Source: RGIG9608 sp045602425 (GTDB lineage: Bacteria > Bacteroidota > Bacteroidia > Bacteroidales > Paludibacteraceae). Taken from it: DNA of 64,000 nucleotides. Position 1 is the first letter of the stretch. Each line of letters starts with the position of its first letter. The translations under genes and the position numbers were made by a program. The stretch spans positions 62,001 to 126,000 of the forward strand of contig JAZSBO010000026.1 of NCBI GenBank assembly GCA_045602425.1, written 5' to 3'. This document shows positions 33,635-43,200 of this stretch, in pieces. The notes beneath the pieces are model-generated. The model did not search any database and was not told the DNA's origin. It saw only the letters and a program-made list of their open reading frames with translations.

Positions 33635-35596
33635 TTATTCCTGAGATTTCTCAGATTCTTCTGCATTTTTAAGTAATTCTTCTGTACGCGATTTCCATGG
33701 TCGTTTGCCAAAAACAGCCTCTACATCTTCTGCAAAAATTACTTCACGCTCTACTAACATTTCAGCAAGACGATTGTGTCCTTCACGATGTGTTTCAAGC
33801 AATTCCTTTGCTCGACGATATTGAGCTGAAATTATTTGTTTTACTTCTTCGTCAATAAGTTCTGCTGTCTTTTCACTATAAGGTTTCGTAAAATTGTAAT
33901 CATTACCAGTAGAGTCATAAAAACTCATATTCTTCACTTTATCGCTCATACCGAAATAAGTAACCATAGCATAAGCACGCTTAGTAACACGCTCTAAATC
34001 GTTCATTGCTCCAGTCGACATCGTACCAAAAAATACCTCTTCGGCAGCACGTCCACCCAAGGTAGCACACATTTCATCAAGGAGATGTTCTTTAGTTGTA
34101 AGTTGTCGTTCTTCTGGCAAATACCAAGCGGCACCAAGTGCTTCTCCTCGTGGTACAATAGTAACCTTTACTAATGGATTAGCATGTTCTAACAACCAAC
34201 TTATTGTAGCATGCCCTGCTTCGTGATAAGCAATAGATTTTTTTTCTTCTTGTGTGATAATTTTTGTTTTTTTCTCCAATCCACCAATAATACGATCAAC
34301 AGCTGCCAAAAAATCTTCTTTTTCAATTACATCCTTATTATTTCGAGCTGCTATCAAAGCTGCTTCGTTACACACATTAGCAATTTCAGCACCTGAAAAT
34401 CCGGGTGTTTGTCGTGCTAAAAAGTCTACATCAAGCGTTTTATCAATTTTCAAAGGCAGAAGATGAACTTGAAATATAGCTTTTCGCTCATTTAGATCTG
34501 GTAAATCTACATGTATCTGTCGGTCAAAACGTCCTGCACGCAACAATGCTTTGTCTAATACATCAGCTCTATTGGTAGCTGCAAGAATAATAACACCACT
34601 ATTCGTTCCAAAGCCATCCATCTCAGTTAAAAGCTGATTCAAAGTATTTTCCCGTTCGTCATTTGAATGTGAAAGATTTTTACCTCTTGCTCTACCAATT
34701 GCATCAATTTCATCAATAAAAATAATACATGGAGCTTTCTCTTTTGCTTGTCTAAACAAATCGCGAACACGCGAAGCTCCAACCCCCACAAACATCTCAA
34801 CAAAATCAGAACCAGACATAGAGAAAAACGGCACGTCAGCCTCACCAGCTACAGCTTTTGCCAAAAGTGTTTTACCCGTACCCGGAGGACCAACAAGTAA
34901 CGCTCCTTTTGGAATTTTTCCTCCCAAACGACGATATTTTTCTGGATCTTTCAAAAATGATACAATCTCCTCAACCTCTTGTTTTGCCCCTTCAAGCCCT
35001 GCCACATCTTTAAAAGTAACCTTCTCTGCAGAGCCCTTATCAAATAATTTTGCTTGAGATTTTCCAACATTAAAAATTCCTCCTCCGCCAGCTGGTCCTG
35101 CAGACATACGTCGCATAAGAAAAATAAAGAAAAATATCATCAATAAGAATGGAACTACCGACCAAAGAATTTCTTCGTAACTTCGTGCTTGCTCATAGCT
35201 GTATTCTCCCGTATAAACCCCACTACTACGATATTTAGCTATCATTTTTTCAAAATCCTCAACAGAAGGTATTGCTACTTCTATCATAGCTTGTTTCGTC
35301 AATGTATCTACCTTCTCACCAAAAACTTGCTCTACACAAAGCGATTTTATCTCGGCTTCAAGCATATTTCGATTCGAAAAAACAGTAATTTTCGAAATAC
35401 AATTATCTGCTACTAATGTTTCAAATTTTGAATAAGGCACCTCACGAGTTAACCCATTTTTGTCAAAAAAAATAGACAAAACAAACAAAACTGCTATTGA
35501 CAAATAAATCCAATAGAAGTTAAATTTAGGTTTAAATCCCTTTTTGTTATTCTTATCAGAAGAAAATATATCTTTCTTTTTAGTTTCTTTTTCCAT
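33635..35596 (-). CDS. ftsH: ATP-dependent zinc metalloprotease FtsH
   Basis: A 653-residue membrane-anchored AAA+ protease that degrades misfolded membrane proteins and regulatory factors. Two N-terminal membrane segments (about residues 28-45 and 145-162) flank a periplasmic domain; the AAA module has Walker A GPPGTGKT at 236-243, Walker B CIIFIDEIDAIG and the SRH; the zinc site HEAGH lies near 460. The C-terminal tail is acidic. It follows rsfS by 3 bases on the same strand, a common Bacteroidota order. In many relatives cdsA and psd follow ftsH; here they are elsewhere (15.2-16.7 kb). Confidence 0.97.
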   Translation of the reverse strand: MEKETKKKDIFSSDKNNKKGFKPKFNFYWIYLSIAVLFVLSIFFDKNGLTREVPYSKFETLVADNCISKITVFSNRNMLEAEIKSLCVEQVFGEKVDTLTKQAMIEVAIPSVEDFEKMIAKYRSSGVYTGEYSYEQARSYEEILWSVVPFLLMIFFFIFLMRRMSAGPAGGGGIFNVGKSQAKLFDKGSAEKVTFKDVAGLEGAKQEVEEIVSFLKDPEKYRRLGGKIPKGALLVGPPGTGKTLLAKAVAGEADVPFFSMSGSDFVEMFVGVGASRVRDLFRQAKEKAPCIIFIDEIDAIGRARGKNLSHSNDERENTLNQLLTEMDGFGTNSGVIILAATNRADVLDKALLRAGRFDRQIHVDLPDLNERKAIFQVHLLPLKIDKTLDVDFLARQTPGFSGAEIANVCNEAALIAARNNKDVIEKEDFLAAVDRIIGGLEKKTKIITQEEKKSIAYHEAGHATISWLLEHANPLVKVTIVPRGEALGAAWYLPEERQLTTKEHLLDEMCATLGGRAAEEVFFGTMSTGAMNDLERVTKRAYAMVTYFGMSDKVKNMSFYDSTGNDYNFTKPYSEKTAELIDEEVKQIISAQYRRAKELLETHREGHNRLAEMLVEREVIFAEDVEAVFGKRPWKSRTEELLKNAEESEKSQE

Positions 35597-35599
35597 ATT

Positions 35600-35962
35600 T
35601 CAATCAATATCTGCAAATTCTTTCAATTTAGCATCAGACCAAAGATGCTCAATATCATAAAACTCACGTGCTTCCAGTTGAAAAACATGAACTACGACTT
35701 GCCCATAATCCATCGCTACCCAATTTGCAGCTTCCAGTCCATCAACAACAAAAGGTTTTATATTTAACATTTCACTAACAATTTTTTTTATTTCAGTAGT
35801 AATAGTTGCCACATGAGTTGAAGATGTTCCCTCACAAATCACAAAAAACACACACGGAGCCTCTAATTTTTGCATATCAACAGACACTATCCGTTTTGCT
35901 TTGCCCTCCTGCATTCCTTTAACAATCGTATCAACAAATTGTTCAATGCTTGTTTCATTCAT
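35600..35962 (-). CDS. rsfS: Ribosome silencing factor
   Basis: RsfS (Iojap family) binds L14 on the 50S subunit and blocks subunit joining in stationary phase. The 120-residue protein contains the family core FFVICEGTSSTHVATIT, VDGLEAANWVAMDYGQVVVHVFQ and YDIEHLWSDA. It heads the rsfS-ftsH pair. A TATATTTG -7 box (minus strand 35987-35980) lies 18 bases upstream. Confidence 0.95.
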   Translation of the reverse strand: MNETSIEQFVDTIVKGMQEGKAKRIVSVDMQKLEAPCVFFVICEGTSSTHVATITTEIKKIVSEMLNIKPFVVDGLEAANWVAMDYGQVVVHVFQLEAREFYDIEHLWSDAKLKEFADID

Positions 35963-36030
35963 AAATTCAATAATTTATGCAAATATAGTGAAAAGAAAAA
36001 CATCTATTTAGAATAAAGTTTTTTTAACTA

Positions 36031-36064
36031 AAAAGAGGGTTGACCTAAAGATCAACCCTCTTTT
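36031..36064 (-). terminator. Terminator of the TPR lipoprotein gene
   Basis: Perfect 13-bp stem AAAAGAGGGTTGA / TCAACCCTCTTTT with an 8-base loop, with T residues following on the minus strand. Confidence 0.9.
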
Positions 36065-36085
36065 ACATTAAATTTATAATAAAAC

Positions 36086-37783
36086 TTATTTTACGATTTC
36101 TGCAAATTTAGCATCATTTGCATAATTAGCAAATTCAATGTCTTTTTTAGCATATTCAGCTTTTGCAGCACACATTTCAACTGATTTTTGAAGGTTTTCG
36201 TAAACAGCAGCATTGTCATTAACACGAGCACCAACAATAGCAAGTAAATAATAAGTCATTGCATCTTTTTTCGCAACTTGATTTAAAGCAACACGAGCAG
36301 CGTTGAAATCACCAGTTAAGATTTTTGCCAAACCTTCATTATTCACATTCGAACCATTCAAAACAGAAACTGCTTTCTCATATTCAGCTTTCTTAATCAA
36401 AAGAGCTCCTTGAGCCAATTCTAAATTTTCACCAACATTAGCCGATTTTCCAAAATATTCTTCAGCAGCTGTTAAGTTTTTGTTTGCCAATGCAATCAAA
36501 CCAGCATTAAAGTTAGCTTCAGGAGCATCTGCTTTAAATTCTACAGCTTTTTTAATCATACGATCTGCATCTGCAAATTTACCTTGTTGATAAAGAGTAA
36601 TACCTAAATTGTTATAAGCTCTCCAATCGTTTGCATTACGTGCAATTACTTTGTTATAGATTTCAATTTTTTCATCAAGATTTGTAAACAATTTAGCTGA
36701 ATAAAGTAATTCTTCTAAATTCAAAGCAGCATCATTATTTTTAGCCAAATCTTTAATTTCTTCATCAGATTTTCCAATTACATCAACAGACAAAGTCATT
36801 TGAGAACGACGAAGTTTTGGAAGAATTTCATCAGCGATAGCTTTATAAACTTCAGAAATATTCTTGATTTCACGTTCACGTTCTTCTGGATCTTCATACA
36901 TTGACAAAACTCGCAAGATAACTTCCTTATCATCGATTTCAGAATCTTGCATCAAAGTTTGGAATCCATCCCAGTCTTCTGCAGTAAATTTTGCATTAAC
37001 AGCGATTTCTGCTTTCAATTTTTTCAATTGTTTAGCAATGTATTTATTTGTTTCTTTTTCACGACGTTCAGCCAATTTTTCATTCAACGACAAAGATCCA
37101 TCAGGTGAAGCATACGAAGAAATTTCAATACCTTTCAATTCTTCATTCTGAGCATCTTTTGCATCTTGAACTTTTTGAATCAAAGCTGCGATTTCATCTT
37201 TAGACAATTCAGAAGAACGAATATTCGATTGTTGAATAGCAAAATAAATATCAGCTTTTTTCTTCTCTGTAATAACTCGTTGGAAATTGTCTTCAGCAAG
37301 AACAGGATCTAATGCTTGGAAATTAACAAGTTCTGGGGTAGCCAAAATACCAGGAACAATTTCTACAACACCCAAATCATACTCTTTGTTTTTAACTTTA
37401 GCTTTTACTCGCACACAGAAATTTGATTTCAAAAATTTTTCATCATAATCAAATGCCGTAACAAAACTATAAGGTCCACCAACTTTATATTTTACTACTT
37501 CATTGTTATCCTTAACTTTTTCTCCTTGATAAAGTACATCTTTATCTGCAATTGTATCAGTTTCTGTTGCCAAAATAGGAGTAATTGTTAATTCCAATTT
37601 TTTCTTGAAATACTTTTCTGGATAATTAACTTTCACTTCCATTCTAACTTTACCAGAATGACTTTCTACTGGAGTAGGAACAACAGTTACATACTCTTTC
37701 AACAATTCTTTTGGTTTACCGCAACTAACAATCAACGATAAAACCAAACAAGCCGTAACGACTGAAAATAAATGTTTTCTCAT
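36086..37783 (-). CDS. TPR-repeat lipoprotein with OmpA-like segment
   Basis: A 565-residue lipoprotein with signal peptide and lipobox LIVSC. The N-terminal ~150 residues are strand-rich. The middle has ISSYASPDGSLSLNEKLAERRE, the typical peptidoglycan-contact helix region of OmpA-like domains. Residues about 400-540 are TPR repeats (DWRAYNNLGITLYQQGKFADADRM, then ANFNAGLIALANKNLTAAEEYF). Envelope tethering and protein-protein contact are the likely functions; no enzymatic motif is seen. Monocistronic, with its own terminator and a TATATTTG -7 box (37854-37847). Confidence 0.82.
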   Translation of the reverse strand: MRKHLFSVVTACLVLSLIVSCGKPKELLKEYVTVVPTPVESHSGKVRMEVKVNYPEKYFKKKLELTITPILATETDTIADKDVLYQGEKVKDNNEVVKYKVGGPYSFVTAFDYDEKFLKSNFCVRVKAKVKNKEYDLGVVEIVPGILATPELVNFQALDPVLAEDNFQRVITEKKKADIYFAIQQSNIRSSELSKDEIAALIQKVQDAKDAQNEELKGIEISSYASPDGSLSLNEKLAERREKETNKYIAKQLKKLKAEIAVNAKFTAEDWDGFQTLMQDSEIDDKEVILRVLSMYEDPEEREREIKNISEVYKAIADEILPKLRRSQMTLSVDVIGKSDEEIKDLAKNNDAALNLEELLYSAKLFTNLDEKIEIYNKVIARNANDWRAYNNLGITLYQQGKFADADRMIKKAVEFKADAPEANFNAGLIALANKNLTAAEEYFGKSANVGENLELAQGALLIKKAEYEKAVSVLNGSNVNNEGLAKILTGDFNAARVALNQVAKKDAMTYYLLAIVGARVNDNAAVYENLQKSVEMCAAKAEYAKKDIEFANYANDAKFAEIVK

Positions 37784-37960
37784 TTTTTTGATTTTTTTGT
37801 TAATAATAATTAATTTACTTTATTCACAATTCACGAAATATTTGGCAAATATAAAAATAGTTACATTAATAATTCGTTATTTTTGCAAAAAATAACCTTT
37901 TTTATTTCAAAAAAACTCACATAACATTGTTAATCAAGTAGATAACTTTATTATAAAATA

Positions 37961-38929
37961 ATGAAAAAACGATATTTTCTATCATATTTAAAAGTTAAAA
38001 ATCTGATTTTGAACTATATTTCGTTTATTTTTAACTCAAAAAAAGTACACTCAAAAACATTTCCGTCATTTATTTCTTTAGAAACAGTTGCAGTATGTAA
38101 TCTACACTGTCCTGAATGTGTTGCTGGACAAAAGCAAATTACACGGCAACCCTTTATGAATATTGAATTATTCAAAAAAGTAATTGACGAAATACAACAC
38201 TATACTTTGCATGTACTTTTATATTTTCAAGGAGAGCCACTTCTCCATCCCAATATCATAGAAATGATAGAATATTCCAACAATAAAAATCTTTATACTT
38301 ATTTATCTACAAATGCCCAAACGTTAGACGAAAATATAAGTATACAGATAGTAAAAAGTCAATTACGACATATTGTTATTTCGATTGACGGAATTACTCA
38401 ACAATCTTACGAGCAATACAGAGTTGGAGGATCGTTGGAAAAAGCCATACAAGCTATTAAATATTTAAAAAAAGAGAAAGAGAGACAATACTCTTCGTTC
38501 CCAAAAATAGAAATACAATTTGTAGTATTCAAACACAATGAAAACGAAATAAAAGAAATAAAAACACTTGCAAAAGAATGGGGAGCTAATTGCATCAGCA
38601 TAAAGTCAGCACAGATTTACAACTACAAGCAAAAAAGCGACATAATTCCTTCATTAAAAAAATATAGTCGCTATGTACAAAAAAATGGGCGATGGCAATT
38701 AAAAAAGAAAATCAAAAATCGTTGTTTTAGAAGTTGGGCTGGAGCAGTAATTAACTCTGAAGGAGAAGTGTTGCCATGTTGCTTCGACAAACAAAGCATA
38801 TTCACCTTTGGTAACGTAAAACACTCAACTTTAAAAGATATTTTTCATAATCAAAAAGCTATCGATTTTCGCAATCAAATCAAAAAAAACAGAAACAGCA
38901 TTGACATTTGCACAAATTGTACAGAGTAA
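37961..38929 (+). CDS. Radical SAM protein with SPASM-type C-terminal domain
   Basis: A 322-residue enzyme. The radical SAM cluster motif is CNLHCPEC (CxxxCxxC) near residue 47, followed by GEPLLHPN and the SISIDG-like VISIDGITQQSYEQYR region. The C-terminal part has a cysteine set typical of SPASM or Twitch extensions: CFRSWAGAVINSEGEVLPCCFDK...FGNV and CTNC. These domains hold extra iron-sulfur clusters and occur in peptide maturases and anaerobic sulfatase-maturating enzymes. No precursor peptide is evident adjacent. A TATTTTTG -7 box lies at 37878-37885. Confidence 0.88.
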   Translation: MKKRYFLSYLKVKNLILNYISFIFNSKKVHSKTFPSFISLETVAVCNLHCPECVAGQKQITRQPFMNIELFKKVIDEIQHYTLHVLLYFQGEPLLHPNIIEMIEYSNNKNLYTYLSTNAQTLDENISIQIVKSQLRHIVISIDGITQQSYEQYRVGGSLEKAIQAIKYLKKEKERQYSSFPKIEIQFVVFKHNENEIKEIKTLAKEWGANCISIKSAQIYNYKQKSDIIPSLKKYSRYVQKNGRWQLKKKIKNRCFRSWAGAVINSEGEVLPCCFDKQSIFTFGNVKHSTLKDIFHNQKAIDFRNQIKKNRNSIDICTNCTE

Positions 38930-38972
38930 TTTTTGCTTTAATCATTATTTTTGCCCAAAAAAAATAAAAATT

Positions 38973-39398
38973 ATGAAAAAAACACTTGCCATTCCTTTAT
39001 TAACGATATTTATACTTCTCGCATCCTGCACTCCAGCAGACTATTGCGACACCATAAATGTTGAAATAAAAAAATGTCAAATCTCTGTACATACATTCTT
39101 AAACACAAAAAGTAGCAGAAATCCAAACTGCGATAATGTCATGGAACAACTGCTATCTTCGGAAAAGAAAATACGAAAACTTGGATATTTCCGAGAAGAA
39201 AAGGTTTTGTTTGATTCTGCTTTAGCAATAATCAATTTTTATAAAACAGCACTAAGTGAAGTAAAGGACAACAATACACATCTTTCTTCTGATTTTTTAT
39301 TGAATTTTAAAGAAACAGAAGAAATCTTAATTTCTCTTTTTAAAAAAGCAAATCATGAATTTATTATAAAATTTGATTTGATACAAACACAACTTTAA
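38973..39398 (+). CDS. Small lipoprotein of unknown function
   Basis: A 141-residue lipoprotein: MKKTLAIPLLTIFILLASC, then a Cys- and Lys-rich amphipathic segment predicted helical throughout. The longer frame from 38901 overlaps the radical SAM gene; the ATG at 38973 with a signal peptide is preferred. No recognised domain. It lies 5 bases before the DUF2851 gene and is likely cotranscribed with it. Confidence 0.75.
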   Translation: MKKTLAIPLLTIFILLASCTPADYCDTINVEIKKCQISVHTFLNTKSSRNPNCDNVMEQLLSSEKKIRKLGYFREEKVLFDSALAIINFYKTALSEVKDNNTHLSSDFLLNFKETEEILISLFKKANHEFIIKFDLIQTQL

Positions 39399-39403
39399 TT
39401 TCG

Positions 39404-40681
39404 ATGAACGAAGATTTACTTCATTATATTTGGCGTTACAAACGCTTCTCACTCCACAACCTAACAACTACTGATGGAGAGCCTATTGAGATTATTGATT
39501 TAGGTTTACCTAACACAAATGCTGGAGCCGACTTTTCAAATGCAAAAATAAAAATCAGGAATCTGATTTGGGCAGGCGATGTTGAAATTCACATCAAATC
39601 AAGTGATTGGAATCGGCATCAGCATCATAAAAACAGCGTTTATAACAATGTTATATTACATGTTGTAGCAGAATGCGATTGTAAAATATTCGATACTAAC
39701 AATCGTGAGATTCCTCAATTAGAAATAAAAATACCCGAAGGTTTACAGGAAAAGACTTTCTCGCAACAAATTCTGTTTATTCCTTGCGAAAAGTCAATTC
39801 CAAAATTATCCCCTTTTACAAAACAAACATGGTTGGAATCGCTTTTATTCGAACGATTTATTCGAAAAACTAACGACATAAAAGAACTTCTTGTACAAAA
39901 TGGGAATGATTGGGAAAATACTTTTTACGTTTTTTTAGCACGAAATTTTGGGTTCGGGAAAAATGCAGATGCATTTATGTTTCTCGCCAAATCGTTGCCA
40001 CTAAACATCATACGAAAACACAAAGACAATTTGTTGCAAGTAGAAGCTATGCTATTCGGTCAAGCAGATTTATTGCCACAAAACAGCTCTGAAACTTATA
40101 TCAACAATCTTGAACGAGAATACAAATTTCTTCAACAAAAATTTCAACTTGTTCCTATTTCGGCACACCTTTGGAAAATGTTTCGTTTACGACCTATGAA
40201 TTTTCCTCATATTCGTATCGCACAATTCGCTGCTTTGCTACAAAAATCTGATAATCTTTTCTCAAAAATAATCAAAACACCTTCCATTGAGTATCTACGA
40301 GATTTATTGTATGTAGATGTTTCTGACTTTTGGAATACCCATTACAATTTTTCACAGCAAAGCAAACGTATAAGTAAACATCTAACTCACGCCACCCTCG
40401 ATACTATTATTATCAATACCATTGTCCCTTTCTTATTTGCTTATGGACAAATGCAAGGACAAGAAAATCTATGTAATCAGGCTGTTAAATTACTCTATAA
40501 TTTACCTGCAGAAAAAAATAAGATTGTTGAAAAATTCAACAATCTAAAATTCATCACCCTATCGGCATCTGATACTCAAGCTCTTTTACAACTCAAAACC
40601 TGCTATTGCGACACAAAGAAATGCTTTCGATGTCGCTTCTACCACGAAATAACAAAACAACTATTTAACGAAAAACTTTAA
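39404..40681 (+). CDS. DUF2851 family protein
   Basis: A 425-residue cytoplasmic protein matching the Bacteroidota family DUF2851: MNEDLLHYIWRYKRFS, DGEPIEIIDLGLPNTNAGADFSNAKIKI, WAGDVEIHIKSSDWNRHQHH and NNVILHVVAECDC. The function of the family is not established. The C-terminal CYCDTKKCFRCRFYHEI is a compact cysteine cluster that may bind a metal. Its end overlaps the convergent RluA gene by 17 bases (40665-40681). Confidence 0.85.
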   Translation: MNEDLLHYIWRYKRFSLHNLTTTDGEPIEIIDLGLPNTNAGADFSNAKIKIRNLIWAGDVEIHIKSSDWNRHQHHKNSVYNNVILHVVAECDCKIFDTNNREIPQLEIKIPEGLQEKTFSQQILFIPCEKSIPKLSPFTKQTWLESLLFERFIRKTNDIKELLVQNGNDWENTFYVFLARNFGFGKNADAFMFLAKSLPLNIIRKHKDNLLQVEAMLFGQADLLPQNSSETYINNLEREYKFLQQKFQLVPISAHLWKMFRLRPMNFPHIRIAQFAALLQKSDNLFSKIIKTPSIEYLRDLLYVDVSDFWNTHYNFSQQSKRISKHLTHATLDTIIINTIVPFLFAYGQMQGQENLCNQAVKLLYNLPAEKNKIVEKFNNLKFITLSASDTQALLQLKTCYCDTKKCFRCRFYHEITKQLFNEKL

Positions 40682-41567
40682 CAAACTCTCTTGGTATTGG
40701 CAATTCAAAAACCATTTTTTGTTGAGTAACAGGATGTTCGAATGCTAACAGATGTGCATGTAATGCCAAACGATTCATAATCGGAGAAACTCCTGATCCA
40801 TATTTTCTATCGCCTACTACAGGATGTCCAATAGTTGACATTTGTACACGTATTTGATTTGTACGACCTGTTTCTAGGCGTAGTTCTATCAAAGAGAAAT
40901 CATCGTTCGATTTTATTTTTTTATAGTGAGTTATTGACTTTTTCCCTCCGTTATTCGTAAATGAAGAATACACTCGCATTGTTGTAGGATTTTCTGCCAA
41001 CCAAGAGATTATAGTATCTCTCTCTTTTTCTATCTTTCCTTCCACTAATGCCGTATAAGCACGCTCTGTTGCAATATGCACCCAGTTATCTCGCATAAAC
41101 TCTTGCATCTCACGACTTTTAGCAAAAACTAACAAGCCGGAAGTTTCTCTATCCAACCGATGGACAACAAAAATTCCGTTTCGAGGATTTGCTTTTCGTA
41201 CATAAGTTTTCAAGATAGAAAGCACAGTACTTTCACGCGAATCATTTTTTATAGATGCAGTTAGAATTCCTGTTTTCTTTTCTACAACTAACAAATCATC
41301 ATCTTCAAAAATAATTTTTAGTTTTGGATGAACTAATTCTGTATTTGCAACAGAAGTTGAAATAACTACACAATCACCTTCTTTAAGCAAATAATTATAT
41401 TGAGTTTCTATTCTTCCATTCACTTGTATTTGCCGATGCGACAACAACGATTTTACAGAAGTACGACTCATACCACCCATTTTTTGCAAAAGGAAATTCA
41501 TTAAATCTACTGATTGTTGTACATACAAGCGAGTCTGTTTTTGTTTAAAATATTTTTTCTTCTTCAT
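40665..41567 (-). CDS. RluA family pseudouridine synthase
   Basis: A 300-residue pseudouridine synthase. An N-terminal S4 RNA-binding domain (SRTSVKSLLSHRQIQVNG, about residues 34-80) precedes the catalytic domain with VVEKKTGILTA, catalytic aspartate in HRLDRETSGLLVFA, and the C-terminal LETGRTNQIRVQMSTIGHPVVGDRKYG. Substrate nucleotide in rRNA or tRNA is not predictable. A CAAAATTA -7-like box lies upstream on the minus strand. Confidence 0.92.
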   Translation of the reverse strand: MKKKKYFKQKQTRLYVQQSVDLMNFLLQKMGGMSRTSVKSLLSHRQIQVNGRIETQYNYLLKEGDCVVISTSVANTELVHPKLKIIFEDDDLLVVEKKTGILTASIKNDSRESTVLSILKTYVRKANPRNGIFVVHRLDRETSGLLVFAKSREMQEFMRDNWVHIATERAYTALVEGKIEKERDTIISWLAENPTTMRVYSSFTNNGGKKSITHYKKIKSNDDFSLIELRLETGRTNQIRVQMSTIGHPVVGDRKYGSGVSPIMNRLALHAHLLAFEHPVTQQKMVFELPIPREFVKVFR

Positions 41568-41623
41568 ATACTATAAATTCAACACAAAATTAGTAAAATA
41601 GAATTTAATTATAATTCATAAAA

Positions 41624-41644
41624 AAAGCCCTTAACAAGGGCTTT
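41624..41644 (-). terminator. Terminator of the lyase gene
   Basis: AAAGCCCTT / AAGGGCTTT with an AAC loop and T-run on the minus strand. Confidence 0.88.
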
Positions 41645-41653
41645 AAACTAAAA

Positions 41654-43108
41654 CTACAAACTATCGTCGCCAAAATCCTTACGGAATTTTTCGACTAATT
41701 TTTCTTGCCAATCACCAATTGGTTGCAAACGTCCAAAGAAGAAACGAAGCACAGAAGGTTCGTCTTCCCAACGCAAACCGCCAATAAGATTTCTGTTATC
41801 ATAAACCCATTTTACACGATCTGCACAATATTTTATTTGCGACAAAGTAAACACACGACGAGGAACTGCCAAACGCACCAATTCCAATTCAGCATAGTTT
41901 TCCGTTCCATCAGGATTACGTTGCTCAGAAAGCGTTCCACGCTCCATTCCACGAACACCACTTGCAATATAAAATGCTGTTGCCAATGCGGCAGCAGGAT
42001 ACTGACTATGAGGAACATGAGGAAGAATTTCTCCTGCATTAACATGAGCTCCAAGTCCACCTGCAGGTTTTATCATAGGCACTCCATATTTATCCAACTC
42101 ATCAACTAAATATTGAATAAATTTTGGACCTTGCGAAATAATTTCCATATCTAATGTTTCTCGCAACCCTACTGCCATAGCTTCCATCGAACGAACTTCC
42201 ATACCTCCGTAAGTCAAGAAACCTTCGTATAGAGGAATGTATTCTTTCATTTTCAAAATATAACTTTCGTTGTTTGAAATAATAGCGCCACCACGAGCAA
42301 AACCTAATTTACGAGCAGAGAAATAAATAATATCCATTGTAGCACCTAACTTATGCATAATATCCTTAATGCTCATATCCTTACACATTTCTTCACGCGT
42401 TTTCATGAAGTAAAGGTTGTCTTGCAAAAGTGATGCATCCAAAATAGTCAAAATACCATTTTCTTTACAAATTTTTGCGACTTCAAGCATATTTTGCAAA
42501 CTAACAGGTTGACCTCCAATCAAGTTTGTACCTGCCTCAATACGCACAAAAGCAACATTTTTTGCTCCCAAATCTTTAATCGTTTGCTTCAAACGAGAAA
42601 TATCAAAATTACCTTTAAATAGCTCATCATTTTGAGGCTCCAAACCCTTTTTTCCTACCAACTCAATCACACTTCCTCCAACACGAGTAATATGTGCTTT
42701 AGTTGTAGTAAAGTGGAAATTCATCAAAGTAAATTGGCCTGGTTTTACAAATGTTTCAGCCAAAATATTTTCACACGCACGACCTTGGTGAGCAGGCAAA
42801 AAATATTTTGTACCAAAAACTTCTTCAATTGCCGAAATCAAACGATTACATGTTTCTGATCCTGCATAAGAATCATCAGCAATTGACATTGCTGCAACTT
42901 GATTATCACTCATAGCATTCACTCCTGAGTCGGTAATCATATCCATAAATACATCTTTATTTTGAAGCAAAAACGTATTATTTCCTGCTTCTTTCATTTT
43001 TTGCAAACGTTCTTCTACTGGAAGTAAAAACAACTTCTGCACCACACGCACTTTGTGCATTTCCAAAGGGACTTGCTCTTCAGGTCTATAAAAATTAACT
43101 GTTGACAT
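41654..43108 (-). CDS. PLP-dependent beta-eliminating lyase, tryptophanase/tyrosine phenol-lyase family
   Basis: A 484-residue fold-type I PLP enzyme. It shares with tryptophanase and tyrosine phenol-lyase the DSGVNAMSDNQVAAM, YAGSE (conserved tyrosine), LPAHQGRACENIL and GGQPVSLQNML segments, the PLP lysine in SARK near residue 265, and VRLAVPRRVF near the C terminus. It departs at the cofactor-contacting segment: tryptophanase DSARFAEN reads DASLLQDN, losing the conserved arginine, and SARK replaces SAKK or SGKK. The substrate is uncertain; do not assume tryptophan. Confidence 0.85.
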   Translation of the reverse strand: MSTVNFYRPEEQVPLEMHKVRVVQKLFLLPVEERLQKMKEAGNNTFLLQNKDVFMDMITDSGVNAMSDNQVAAMSIADDSYAGSETCNRLISAIEEVFGTKYFLPAHQGRACENILAETFVKPGQFTLMNFHFTTTKAHITRVGGSVIELVGKKGLEPQNDELFKGNFDISRLKQTIKDLGAKNVAFVRIEAGTNLIGGQPVSLQNMLEVAKICKENGILTILDASLLQDNLYFMKTREEMCKDMSIKDIMHKLGATMDIIYFSARKLGFARGGAIISNNESYILKMKEYIPLYEGFLTYGGMEVRSMEAMAVGLRETLDMEIISQGPKFIQYLVDELDKYGVPMIKPAGGLGAHVNAGEILPHVPHSQYPAAALATAFYIASGVRGMERGTLSEQRNPDGTENYAELELVRLAVPRRVFTLSQIKYCADRVKWVYDNRNLIGGLRWEDEPSVLRFFFGRLQPIGDWQEKLVEKFRKDFGDDSL

Positions 43109-43170
43109 ATTTTTCCTTTTTCAAATTTTTAAGATGCGAAGATAATTATTTTATTCTCACCCATAACAAA

Positions 43171-43192
43171 AAAATGGCTCTAGAGCCATTTT
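43171..43192 (-). terminator. Terminator of the fucosidase/GEVED operon
   Basis: AAAATGGCT / AGCCATTTT around CTAG, just past the stop at 43201 on the minus strand. Confidence 0.85.
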
Positions 43193-43200
43193 TACTTTTT

